Source: Streptomyces glomeratus (lineage in GTDB: Bacteria; Actinomycetota; Actinomycetes; Streptomycetales; Streptomycetaceae). From it: 64,000 nucleotides of DNA. Below are positions 24,525 to 32,697 of this stretch, piece by piece (position 1 is the first letter of the stretch; each line of letters begins with the position of its first letter). The translations under genes and the position numbers were made by a program. Location: assembly GCF_021462825.1 (NCBI RefSeq), contig NZ_JAKEEB010000016.1, forward strand, positions 1 to 64,000, given 5' to 3'. The notes beneath the pieces are model-generated. The model was not told the origin of the DNA. It ran no database searches and was given only the letters and a program-made list of their open reading frames with translations.

Positions 24525-25259
24525 ATGTCCAAGGAATTCGAGATCGTCCGCGAGTTCGAGGTCGACGCCACGCCCGAGGAGGTGTGGGAGGCGATCACCC
24601 GCGGCACCGGAGGGTATCTGTGGCCCATGGAGCCCCCGGAGCCCCGCGAGGGCGGCAGGGGACCCTTCGGCTCCGAGGTCGTCGCCTGGGACCCGCCCCA
24701 CCGCTACACCAACCGCGTCGCGAACGTCGAGGGCATCTCCCAGCAGACCCTCAACCAGCTCGACCACACCATCGAGCCGCGTGACGAGGGCCGTCGCGCC
24801 TGGGTGCGGTACGTGCACAGCGGCATCTTCGTCGACGACTGGGACAACCAGTACGACGGCGCGAGCAAGCACACCGACTTCTATCTGCACACCCTGCGCG
24901 AGTACCTGACCCACTTCGCGCCGCGCCCGGTGGCCTTCGCGACCCTGAACGGCCCCGAGGCGTCCACCGCGGACGACGCCTTCACCGCCGTCGCCCGGGC
25001 CCTCGGCCTGCCCGAGGACGCCACCGAGGGAGCCGCCGTCGGCGTCCGGGGGCCCGGTGGGCAGCTCCTGGACGCCGTGCTGGACTTCCGCAACCCGTAT
25101 TTCATCGGGCTGCGCACCGAGGGTGCCCTGATCCGATTCTTCGGCCGCAACCACTGGGGCGCCCCGGTCGGCATCAGCGTCCACGACTTCGCCGCGGACG
25201 CCGACGCCAAGGCGAACGAACTCGCCTGGCAGCAGTGGCTGGACGAGGTCTACGCCTGA
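24525..25259 (+). CDS. SRPBCC (START/AHSA1-like) domain protein
   Basis: A 244-residue protein beginning with a typical SRPBCC first strand (FEIVREFEVDATPEEVWEAITRG) and the conserved PHRYTNRV stretch of AHSA1-like proteins. A second, more divergent half (residues about 145-244, AFTAVARALGLPED...) resembles another helix-grip part that could bind a hydrophobic ligand. ATG 24525 follows GCAGGAG. It is the second gene of the ArsR pair, so the regulator probably controls it. Ligand unknown. Confidence 0.82.
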   Translation: MSKEFEIVREFEVDATPEEVWEAITRGTGGYLWPMEPPEPREGGRGPFGSEVVAWDPPHRYTNRVANVEGISQQTLNQLDHTIEPRDEGRRAWVRYVHSGIFVDDWDNQYDGASKHTDFYLHTLREYLTHFAPRPVAFATLNGPEASTADDAFTAVARALGLPEDATEGAAVGVRGPGGQLLDAVLDFRNPYFIGLRTEGALIRFFGRNHWGAPVGISVHDFAADADAKANELAWQQWLDEVYA

Positions 25260-25283
25260 CCCCGCCCAGCACGCCCGCGGGTG

Positions 25284-27110
25284 CTACGGACGGAACCGCA
25301 GCACCTGCGGGTCGTGGTCGCTGATCTGGTCGTGGAACTCCGAGTTGATGTGCACGCTGTCGTAGTCGAGGTCACAGCCGCGGCGGATGGCGGGGCTCAC
25401 CAGGATCTGGTCGAGGACCTGGCTGTTGCCCTGGTAGTCGTAGGTGTACCGCTCGCTCTTCGGCAGCGACTTGATCGCCGACCACAGGTCGCCGTCACCC
25501 TCGAGGATCTTCGCGGTGTCGGAGAACTCGAAGTCGTTCATGTCGCCGAGCGCTATGACCCTGGCGTTCTTCTGGGTGTCGAGGATCTTCTTGACGAAGG
25601 TGTTCACCTCGGTCGCCTGGAGGTGACGCTGGGTCTCGGAGCTGCGCACCGGCGGCTGGTACTGCGCGGTCAGCCCCTGGTCGCCGCCCTTGGAGTTGAG
25701 GTGGTTGGCGATCACGAAGACCGTCCTGCCACGGAAGACGAACTCGCCGACGAGCGGCTTGCGGCTGGACTTCCAGGCGTCGCTCGCCGGGTCGATCCGG
25801 CCCGGGGAGGCCGTCAGCTCCGCCTGGCCGTGCACCCTGGTGACGTCCACGGCGGTCGTGGAGCCGCCGCCCGGACGGTCGGTGAACGAGACCCGCTCGG
25901 GGTTGAACAGGAACACCTGGCGGATGTTGCCGCCCGGCTGGCCGCCGTCCTGGTCGTTGACCGGATCGATCGAACGCCAGTCGTACTTCGGGCCGCCCGC
26001 CGCGACGATCGCGTCGATCAGTTTGTTCACCGTCTGACTCGCGTCGACCGTGCCGTCGTCCTTGGCGCCGTTGTTGTCCTGGATCTCCTCCAGGGACACG
26101 ATGTCCGGGGACTTCAGGTTGTTCACGATCGCGGAGCCGTGGGCCGCGAAGGTGGTGTCGGACGGGTCCAGGTTCTCCACGTTGTAGGTCGCCACGGCCA
26201 GCTCGCCGCGCGCCTGCTTGCGGGTCGTCTCGCGCTGGAGGCCCCCGCTCTTCAGGGTGCCCAGCTTGCCGGCGACGAGGGTGTAGCCGCCGAACTGGTT
26301 GTAGTCCATCGGGCCGGTGGTCGCGCCCGTGAGCGTGTCGCCGACGTTCGCGGCCGGGAAGTCGGCGGTCGCGCCGAGCGACTGTATCTGGAGCCGGCCG
26401 GTGTTCTGGGAGCCGTAGGAGCCGTACACCGTGCCGCCGCGGCGGTTGGCGTGCTCATGCGGCTTCACCGTGACCCACAGCTCGGTGTACGGGTCGGTGG
26501 CGGTGACCACACGCGCGTCGGCGACCTGGACGTTCATTCCCTCCAGGGACTCGTAGTAGTCCAGGGCGTACGCCGACGGCTCGAGGGGGAGACCGTTGAC
26601 CGAGCCGTTCGCGGCCGCGTCGCCCGACGGGGCGTACTCGGCGGGCACCGAGCCGGCGTCGATGACCGTGGGCGCCGGGACGGCGTTGCCGCTGGACACC
26701 ACCGTCACCGTCGGCTTGGTGATCTCGGTGACCGACTGGTTGCCGGACGAGGCACCGCCCGGGACGTACTCCGAGACCGTGCCCGTCACGGTGACCGAGT
26801 CGCCCACGGCGACCTTCGGGGCGGAGCTGGTGAAGACGAAGACGCCCTCGCTGGTGGCCGGGTTGTCGTCCGGGTCGGGGTCCTGGACCCAGAACCCCTT
26901 CGAGGAGCCGTAGGTCCGCACCCCCGTGACGATTCCGGCCACGTCGGTGACCTTCTGGCCCGCGAGCGGCGATACACGGGTGGTGCCCTGGATGTCATGG
27001 ATACGCACGGTGTCCGCGTGCGCCGGCGTGATGAGGACCACGCCGGACAGCGTGGAACAGACGGCGGCGACGGTGAGCGCGGCGAGACGCGCGGAAGACT
27101 TGCTCGGCAA
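25284..27110 (-). CDS. Secreted endonuclease/exonuclease/phosphatase-family protein
   Basis: About 608 residues, with a signal peptide (SKSSARLAALTVAAVCSTLSGVVLITPAHA, cleavage after the final Ala). Residues up to about 290 form an OB-like domain of the ExeM/NucH type (DVAGIVTGVRTYGSSKGFWVQDP), then an EEP catalytic domain with ATYNVENLDPS, SLEEIQDN (Glu ligand), VIANHLNSKGGDQ, LGDMNDFEFS and a final SDHDP. These are the metal and catalytic residues of extracellular nucleases. I choose the TTG at 27110, seven bases after GGAGG, because no ATG or GTG lies closer to the signal peptide. Likely role: breaking down extracellular DNA for phosphate or nitrogen. Confidence 0.88.
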   Translation of the reverse strand: MPSKSSARLAALTVAAVCSTLSGVVLITPAHADTVRIHDIQGTTRVSPLAGQKVTDVAGIVTGVRTYGSSKGFWVQDPDPDDNPATSEGVFVFTSSAPKVAVGDSVTVTGTVSEYVPGGASSGNQSVTEITKPTVTVVSSGNAVPAPTVIDAGSVPAEYAPSGDAAANGSVNGLPLEPSAYALDYYESLEGMNVQVADARVVTATDPYTELWVTVKPHEHANRRGGTVYGSYGSQNTGRLQIQSLGATADFPAANVGDTLTGATTGPMDYNQFGGYTLVAGKLGTLKSGGLQRETTRKQARGELAVATYNVENLDPSDTTFAAHGSAIVNNLKSPDIVSLEEIQDNNGAKDDGTVDASQTVNKLIDAIVAAGGPKYDWRSIDPVNDQDGGQPGGNIRQVFLFNPERVSFTDRPGGGSTTAVDVTRVHGQAELTASPGRIDPASDAWKSSRKPLVGEFVFRGRTVFVIANHLNSKGGDQGLTAQYQPPVRSSETQRHLQATEVNTFVKKILDTQKNARVIALGDMNDFEFSDTAKILEGDGDLWSAIKSLPKSERYTYDYQGNSQVLDQILVSPAIRRGCDLDYDSVHINSEFHDQISDHDPQVLRFRP

Positions 27111-27193
27111 CGGGATCCCTCCGGGGACATACGTGGGCGCCGGGACGAAAGTGGATGTGGAGCCGTGGCGGCCGCGACCGGTGGGGCGGTGGC

Positions 27194-27284
27194 GACGCGC
27201 GTAGAAGGCGGTGGATGCCGGTGACGCCCGATGAGCGTCGACCGCATCCCGGTGAACAAGTGTCCGCCGACTTCTACGCGCGTC
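27194..27284. repeat. 91-bp nested inverted repeat upstream of the nuclease gene
   Basis: Outer arms GACGCGCGTAGAAG (27194-27207) and CTTCTACGCGCGTC (27271-27284) are perfectly complementary over 14 bp; inner arms GGATGC/GCATCC and GACGC/GCGTC continue the pairing with small bulges, so nearly the whole 91 bp can fold. It is 84 bp upstream of the nuclease start and in the divergent region before the 27443 gene. It may be a transcript-level hairpin, an operator, or a miniature mobile element; no target duplication was seen at its edges. Confidence 0.6.
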
Positions 27285-27442
27285 AATCTCCTGTGTAGCA
27301 AGGCCAGTTGTCAAGGTTTCGGCCATGTACGCCGCCCGGCGGGCAGATGAACCGGGCGGCATGGGTGGAAATCCGTCTAGGCTGAGCCGTGTGTTTCGGG
27401 GCGCCCCCTCGGTCACTACGTACGTCCAAGGAGACCCAGCCG

Positions 27443-28870
27443 ATGTCAGACAGCTCCCCCTTGCCGCCGGTTCGGCTGCGCTCCGAAGCGGAGCTCGCAC
27501 GGGACGCGCTCGCCACACCGCTGCTCTCCCGTGCCGCCCGGCTCGCCCGCTGGGCCGGACCGGACACGCGCGTCGGCGGCGGGGGCGAGCTCATCGAGGA
27601 GCAGCTGCCCGCCGCGGCCGAGGTGCTCGGGCTGACCGGCGACGACGCCGCCGCCTACGCCGGCGAGGCCTGGCGGACCGCCGTGGACACCGGGCTCGTC
27701 GAGATCGTCGACGAGGAGGAGGGGACGGTCACCGCGGGCGCCGAGCTCGCGCTGCTGACCTCCGGAAGCCCGAACGACGTACTCGGTGTGTGGCTCACCG
27801 CGCTGGAGACCGTGCTCGCCGACGCGAGCGTGCCCGACCTCGACGGCCTTGTCGACGCCCTGGACGAGGGCAGCGAGATCGACTTCTCCTCCCTCGACTG
27901 GGACCCGGAGGCGGAGGCCGAGTTCCTGGACGGTGTGCTCGGCAATCTCTACCTGCTGTCGGTCAGCGCGGAACGGCCCGGCGACGCTCCGGTTCCGCTG
28001 CCCGCGCTCGCCGCGTCGATGATCGTGCCCGAGGACATGGGCGAACCCACCAATGACGTCCTTGAGCAGGTGTCGGACGCCATGATGCGGCTCGACGACC
28101 AGTTCCGGATGCTCGAGCCGATCGGGCTCGTCGACTTCCAGCCGGTCGACGAGGCCCTGATGGCCGGCGCCGAGGAGGAGCCGGCCGCGCCCGTCGACGA
28201 GACGGACGTCAGCCGGTACGGGATGGTGCGGCTCACCCCCCTCGGTCTGTTCGGGATGCGCGAGCGGCTGCGGGAGGCCGGAATGACCGCTCCCGCGGTC
28301 GGGGAACTGGCGGACAAGGGCGCGGACGCGATGCTCGACGGCACGTCCGCTTTCCCCCCGGCGGCGGCGCAGGCCGAGACCGAGCAGTGGCTGGTCCGCC
28401 GGGAACCGCTCGAGGCCGTACGCGAGTTGCTCGCGGCGGCGCGCGGCTCGGACGCCGGCGCGCCACTGCGCCGGCTGCGCTGTCAGCAGGCGCTGTCCCT
28501 GGTCGGGCCGGAGGCCGAGCCCGCGCTGCGCGAGGTGCTGGACGACGCGGAACTGGGCGGCCTGGCGCGGGTCTGGCTCACCGAGCGGGGGGCGGCCGAC
28601 GTGCCCGCACCCACCGAGGCGATGGTCTTCTGGCTGACCATCGACACCGTGGCCGCACAGCTGGCGGCCGAGGGCAACTCCACGGAGCTTCAGGGACTGG
28701 TGGAGGGCCTGGCGGCACAGCACAGCGGTTTCTTCGCCACGGCGTGGCGGGTGGACCATCCGGCGACCCCGGAGGTGCTCGAGGCGATGGGACGCCTGCA
28801 TCCGGACAAGAAGTTGGCGAAGGAGGCCCGGAAGGCGGCGTTCAAGGCGCGTTCGCAGCACGGGGGTTGA
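27443..28870 (+). CDS. Large acidic conserved hypothetical protein
   Basis: A 475-residue, Ala/Leu/Glu/Asp-rich soluble protein with no signal peptide or membrane span. It looks all-helical, with HEAT-like stretches in the second half (RRLRCQQALSLVGPEAEPALREVLDDAELGGLARVWLTERG). I do not recognise a family. ATG 27443 is 10 bases after AAGGAG. It is divergent from the secreted nuclease and followed by a 25-bp tandem-repeat tract. The frame is intact and shows normal codon bias, so I count it as real but of unknown function. Confidence 0.78.
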   Translation: MSDSSPLPPVRLRSEAELARDALATPLLSRAARLARWAGPDTRVGGGGELIEEQLPAAAEVLGLTGDDAAAYAGEAWRTAVDTGLVEIVDEEEGTVTAGAELALLTSGSPNDVLGVWLTALETVLADASVPDLDGLVDALDEGSEIDFSSLDWDPEAEAEFLDGVLGNLYLLSVSAERPGDAPVPLPALAASMIVPEDMGEPTNDVLEQVSDAMMRLDDQFRMLEPIGLVDFQPVDEALMAGAEEEPAAPVDETDVSRYGMVRLTPLGLFGMRERLREAGMTAPAVGELADKGADAMLDGTSAFPPAAAQAETEQWLVRREPLEAVRELLAAARGSDAGAPLRRLRCQQALSLVGPEAEPALREVLDDAELGGLARVWLTERGAADVPAPTEAMVFWLTIDTVAAQLAAEGNSTELQGLVEGLAAQHSGFFATAWRVDHPATPEVLEAMGRLHPDKKLAKEARKAAFKARSQHGG

Positions 28871-28895
28871 GAGCGCCGGGGGCGCGACCCCCTGG

Positions 28896-29010
28896 GCGGG
28901 CATCCTGCGGTCGGACACAGGCGAACGTCCCGCGGTCGGCCATGGGCGAGCCTCCCACGGTCGGACACAGGCGAACGTCCCGCGGTCGGACGTGGGCGGA
29001 CATCCTGTCG
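28896..29010. repeat. 25-bp tandem repeat tract, 4.6 copies
   Basis: Units start at 28896, 28921, 28946, 28971 and 28996 (partial). A typical unit is GCGAACGTCC-CGCGGTCGG-CCATGG-like, and alternate units match better (28911-28939 equals 28961-28989), giving a 50-bp higher-order period. The period is not a multiple of three and no gene spans it. The tract lies in the 351-bp gap between the 27443 gene and phoX, 116 bp before the PHO box. Confidence 0.8.
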
Positions 29011-29125
29011 TGAGGCGGGCGGTCCGCGGACATTGCCGGTGCATGGACCGTCGTTGAGATGCATGCCCGCTTCCTGGGCAGCGCTTGGGGGGTTCATGGA
29101 ACTGCGTCCCCGGACGTCGGTCCGT

Positions 29126-29147
29126 GTTCAACCGGCGTTCAGGCCGG
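29126..29147 (+). promoter_or_regulatory. PHO box (PhoP site) upstream of phoX
   Basis: Two adjacent 11-bp direct repeats, GTTCAACCGGC (29126-29136) and GTTCAGGCCGG (29137-29147), fit the Streptomyces PhoP direct-repeat unit (GTTCACCCGGC-like). They end 74 bp before the phosphatase start. A GTTCATGGAAC dyad lies 34 bp further upstream (29092-29102). The consensus is from memory. Confidence 0.7.
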
Positions 29148-29221
29148 GGCGGGACGGTGTGCGCGGCATCGAGGTCCGCCGAGCCACCCCCCGACCGACT
29201 TCGCCTTCCCCAGGAGACAGC

Positions 29222-30667
29222 ATGTCGCTCACCCGTAGGGACTTCGCCAGACGGTCCGCGCTCACCGGCGCAGGTATCGCCCTCGCCGGCAGCGTCGGTG
29301 CCCTCGCCACCGCTCCGGGCGCGCTCGCCTCCACCGACGCCGAGACCGCGGGCGACCACGAGGAGGACCGCCAGCCCCGCATCGGCTACGGACCGCTCCT
29401 CCCCGACCCGGACGGCATCCTCGCGCTGCCCGCCGGCTTCTCGTACCGGATCATCACCTACAGCGGAAAGACCAAGCTGGAGTCCGGGGAGTTCACCCCC
29501 TCCAACCACGACGGCACCTCCACCTTCGACGGCCCGCGCGGCGCGACCCTCCTCGTCAACAACCATGAGCTGAAGGGCCCGCGCGCCAAGTGGGCGCACC
29601 CCGTGCCGCTCACCGAGGGACTCGTCTACGACCCGGCCGCGTCCGGCGGCTGCACCGTCGTCGAGGTTCGCCACGACCATGTCGCCGAGTGGGTCGGCAT
29701 CGCGGGCACCTCCACCAACTGTGCGGGCGGCAACACCCCGTGGGGAACGTGGCTCACCTGCGAGGAGACCGAGGACAAGGCCGGCCAGAACGGCATGACC
29801 AAGGACCACGGCTATGTCTTCGAGGTCGACCCGGAGGACCGTCGGGCCAACCGCGACCCCAAGCCGATCAAGGCGCTGGGCCGCTACGCCCACGAGGCCG
29901 TCGTCGTCGACCCCAAGCGCGGCCACCTCTACCTGACCGAGGACGCGTCCGGCCCGAACGGCCTGCTGTACCGCTGGACCCCGCCCGAGGGCTTCAGCCA
30001 CGGCCGCGGCAGGCTGCGCACCCTCGCCGACGACGCGGGCCGTCTCCAGGTCTTCAAGTGCTTCGACTCCGGCGGCCGGTACGTGGACGACCTCTCCCGT
30101 GCGACGAAGATCGGCACGGTCTACGGCGTCGACTGGGTCGACGTCCCGGACCGTGACGCCAGGACCGTCTCCGTCCGCAAGCAGTTCGCGTCCGGCGAGG
30201 TCACCCGCGCCCGCAAGCTGGAGGGCATGTGGTGGGGCGACGGCGGTACGTACATCGTCTCCTCGTTCGCCCGCGAGGAGAGCCCCGTCCAGCACGACGG
30301 CCAGGTCTGGTTCTACGACCCCCGGCGCCGCACCCTCACCCTGAAGGTCCTGCTCGGCGTGAACACGGACCCCGCACGGGACGGCGCCTTCGACGGCCCG
30401 GACAACATCACCGTCTCGCCGTACGGCGGTCTGGTCATCGCCGAGGACGGCGAGGGCGTCCAGCACCTCTTCGGTGCCACCGACAGCGGCCGCACGTATC
30501 CGATCGCACGCAACGAGCTGAACATGGGCTCCGCCGAGGAGCCCGAGTACAGCGAGTTCACGGGCGTCACCTTCTCGCCCGACGGAAAGACCCTGTTCGC
30601 CAACATCCAGGAGCCCGGCATCATGCTGGCCATCACCGGCCCCTGGAAGCGCCAGAAGCGCGACTGA
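29222..30667 (+). CDS. PhoX-type alkaline phosphatase / DUF839 protein, Tat-exported
   Basis: A 481-residue protein with a twin-arginine signal (S-L-T-R-R-D-F-A, R5-R6) followed by a hydrophobic stretch ending ALAS. The mature part has the PhoX/DUF839 blocks: LPAGFSYRIITYSG, FDGPRGATLLVNNHE, GTWLTCEETED (metal-binding glutamates), RYAHEAVVVDPK, YLTEDAS and FDGPDNITVSPYGGLVIAEDG. PhoX enzymes are Ca/Fe-dependent and release phosphate from esters outside the cell. ATG 29222 follows AGGAGA. A two-unit PHO box upstream supports induction by phosphate starvation. A perfect hairpin terminator follows. Confidence 0.88.
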   Translation: MSLTRRDFARRSALTGAGIALAGSVGALATAPGALASTDAETAGDHEEDRQPRIGYGPLLPDPDGILALPAGFSYRIITYSGKTKLESGEFTPSNHDGTSTFDGPRGATLLVNNHELKGPRAKWAHPVPLTEGLVYDPAASGGCTVVEVRHDHVAEWVGIAGTSTNCAGGNTPWGTWLTCEETEDKAGQNGMTKDHGYVFEVDPEDRRANRDPKPIKALGRYAHEAVVVDPKRGHLYLTEDASGPNGLLYRWTPPEGFSHGRGRLRTLADDAGRLQVFKCFDSGGRYVDDLSRATKIGTVYGVDWVDVPDRDARTVSVRKQFASGEVTRARKLEGMWWGDGGTYIVSSFAREESPVQHDGQVWFYDPRRRTLTLKVLLGVNTDPARDGAFDGPDNITVSPYGGLVIAEDGEGVQHLFGATDSGRTYPIARNELNMGSAEEPEYSEFTGVTFSPDGKTLFANIQEPGIMLAITGPWKRQKRD

Positions 30668-30684
30668 CATCCGGCGACCGCCAG

Positions 30685-30709
30685 CCGGTCCGGGCCTCGC
30701 CCGGACCGG
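30685..30709 (+). terminator. Terminator of phoX
   Basis: Perfect 11-bp stem CCGGTCCGGGC (30685-30695) and GCCCGGACCGG (30699-30709) with a three-base loop, 17 bp after the phoX stop and before the tetR gene. Confidence 0.75.
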
Positions 30710-30802
30710 GTGGCACCGCTTCCGCTCGAGGGAATCGGGGATTGTCTCCGGCCGTTGCCCGATAGGGTACGGCGGGATCCCCGGTTCGCGAGGAGTATCC
30801 GG

Positions 30803-31369
30803 ATGTCACAGGTCAGGCCCATGCGAGCGGACGCCCGGCGCAACTACGAGCGATTGCTGAAGGCGGCGGCCGTCGCCTTCGCCGAGCACGGAGAGAACGC
30901 GTCGCTCGACGACATCGCCAAGCGGGCGGGAGTCGGATCCGGCACCCTCTACCGGCACTTCCCCACGCGCCAGGACCTCCTGGAGGCGGCCTACCTGGGC
31001 CGGATCGAGGCGATCGCGGCCAGGGCCGACGAGCTTGCGGCGGAACTGCCGCCGGGCGAGGCGCTGACGGAGTGGCTGAACGAACTCTGCGTCGGAACCA
31101 TCCAGGTGCGCGGGCTCAAGGCCCTGGTCGGGTCGGCCGTGGCGGATGGCGGCTCGGCGGCGCTCACGGTCTGCGGCACCTCGATCAAGGGGGCCGCGAC
31201 GCGTCTGGTGGAGGCGGCGCAGCGGGAGGGGACCCTGCGCCCGGACGTCGAGCCGATCGAGGTCCTGCGGCTGGCGCACGGGGTGGCGACGGCCTCGGAG
31301 CTGGCGGACGGGGAGGGCAGGCACATCAGCCGCTATCTGTCGCTGCTGACGGAGGGACTGCGGCCCTGA
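30803..31369 (+). CDS. TetR-family transcriptional regulator
   Basis: A 188-residue TetR-type regulator. The HTH lies at residues 10-52 (NYERLLKAAAVAFAEHG... RAGVGSGTLYRHFPTRQDLLEAAY), with the standard Y-R-H-F turn; the C-terminal half belongs to the common SbtR-like group (CVGTIQVRGLKALVGSAV). ATG 30803 is 10 bases after GAGGAG. No target gene is obvious: phoX upstream is closed off by a terminator and the downstream terD gene is convergent. The target is probably elsewhere or its own promoter. Confidence 0.85.
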   Translation: MSQVRPMRADARRNYERLLKAAAVAFAEHGENASLDDIAKRAGVGSGTLYRHFPTRQDLLEAAYLGRIEAIAARADELAAELPPGEALTEWLNELCVGTIQVRGLKALVGSAVADGGSAALTVCGTSIKGAATRLVEAAQREGTLRPDVEPIEVLRLAHGVATASELADGEGRHISRYLSLLTEGLRP

Positions 31370-31381
31370 CACCGGCGGGCA

Positions 31382-31411
31382 CACCCTGCGGACCCGAGGG
31401 CCCGCAGGGTG
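31382..31411. terminator. Bidirectional terminator between tetR and the TerD gene
   Basis: Perfect 10-bp stem CACCCTGCGG (31382-31391) with CCGCAGGGTG (31402-31411) and a ten-base loop in a 56-bp gap between convergent genes. Confidence 0.7.
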
Positions 31412-31425
31412 GCGTGCGACCGGGC

Positions 31426-32607
31426 CTACAGGGCCTGCGCCGCCGGGTTCACCATGTTCCGCACCGTGCGCGCCCCGACGAAGTCGCCCATCGCGGTCAT
31501 GTCCCACTCCCCGGAGAACTGCCGGATCAGCTTCGCCATCATCACGCCCGTCTGCGGCTCGGCGTGCGTGAGGTCGAAGCGGACCAGCTCCTGGCCGGTC
31601 GCGGCGTCCACGAGACGGCAGTAGGCCTTGGCGACCTCGGTGAACTTCTGCCCCGAGAAGGAGTTCACCGTGAAGACCAGGCCCGTGACCTCCTGGGGAA
31701 GGCGTCCGAGGTCGACCGTGATGACCTCGTCGTCGCCTCCGCCCTCGCCCGTGAGGTTGTCGCCGGAGTGCTTGACCGCTCCGTTCAGAATGGTCAGCTT
31801 GCCGAAATAGCAGCTGTCGATGTGATTGCGCTGCGGGCCGTACGCGATGACCGACGCGTCCAGGTCGATGTCCTTGCCGTTGAACGCGGGCTCCCAGCCG
31901 AGGCCCATCCTGACCTGCGACAGAAGGGGGCGGCCGCCCTTGACCAGGGACACCGTCTGGTTCTTCTGCAGGCTGACCCGGCCCTTGTCGAGGTTGATCT
32001 TCCCCGCGCCCGCGCCCGCGCCCGCGCCGGCGACCGGGGCGGCGACCGTGGCGGGCGGAGCCGGAGGCTGCGTCGCGGGCGCGGGCGGGCTAACGGGCTG
32101 CGGAGGCGCGGCCGGCTCCTCCACCGTGACGCCGAAGTCGGTGGCGATCCCCGCCAGCCCGTTCGCATACCCCTGCCCGACCGCGCGGGCCTTCCACACG
32201 CCGCCTCTGAGGTAGACCTCCGCGACCACCAGGGCCGTCTCGGTGCCGAGCTGCGGCGGTGTGAACGTGCCCAGGATGCTGTTGTCGTCCGCGTTGCGGA
32301 TGGTGGCCGTCGGCTCGATGCCCTGGAAGGTCTGGCCCGCGGCGTCGGGGCTCGCCGTGACGACGATCTTCTCGATGCCCGTGGGAACGGCGGCCGTGTC
32401 GACCGTGATCGAGTCGGGGCTCGTACCGCCCCCGGAGCGGTAGGTGACGCCCGGGCCCATGGGCTGGTTGTAGAAGATGAAGTCGTCGTCGGAGCGCACC
32501 TTGCCGTCGGCGGTGAGCAGCAGGGCCGATACGTCGAGCCGTACCGGGGCGGCGACGTCGACGGTCACGCGGGTGGCTCCGAGCTGGATGTTCGAGCCGG
32601 GGGTCAT
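31426..32607 (-). CDS. TerD-family protein with two tandem TerD domains
   Basis: About 393 residues. The N-terminal TerD/CABP domain (residues 1-165, TPGSNIQLGATRVTVDV... SDDDFIFYNQP) and a C-terminal TerD-like domain (residues about 210-393, GRVSLQKNQTVSLVKGG... MTAMGDFVGARTVRNMV) are joined by a Pro/Ala-rich linker with alternating Ala-Gly. The Asp-rich calcium-binding strands (SDDDF, DIDLDASVIAYG, GGDDEVITVDL) are present in both. Such proteins belong to tellurite-resistance/stress networks. I prefer the ATG at 32607 (GGGGC nine bases upstream) over 32616. It stands alone here, without other ter genes. Confidence 0.88.
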   Translation of the reverse strand: MTPGSNIQLGATRVTVDVAAPVRLDVSALLLTADGKVRSDDDFIFYNQPMGPGVTYRSGGGTSPDSITVDTAAVPTGIEKIVVTASPDAAGQTFQGIEPTATIRNADDNSILGTFTPPQLGTETALVVAEVYLRGGVWKARAVGQGYANGLAGIATDFGVTVEEPAAPPQPVSPPAPATQPPAPPATVAAPVAGAGAGAGAGKINLDKGRVSLQKNQTVSLVKGGRPLLSQVRMGLGWEPAFNGKDIDLDASVIAYGPQRNHIDSCYFGKLTILNGAVKHSGDNLTGEGGGDDEVITVDLGRLPQEVTGLVFTVNSFSGQKFTEVAKAYCRLVDAATGQELVRFDLTHAEPQTGVMMAKLIRQFSGEWDMTAMGDFVGARTVRNMVNPAAQAL

Positions 32608-32697
32608 AGCTGTCATGCCCCGTGAACGAGCGAGGCCGCTTTACCGTTCCCTTACCGACGGCCGTATGGCTGAGGCCGTGGACCCCCGGCCCGGCCT

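Noticed and set aside
27250..27262. PHO half-site upstream of the secreted nuclease
   Set aside because: One GTTCACCGGGA unit on the minus strand without a second repeat; it lies inside the large inverted repeat.
28896..29010. CRISPR array
   Set aside because: The units are contiguous with no unique spacers and no cas gene is near; this is a minisatellite.
27446..30670. Open frame of over 1000 codons antisense to two genes and the tandem repeats
   Set aside because: Artefact of GC-rich codon bias; it runs through an intergenic repeat tract, a promoter and two well-supported genes.
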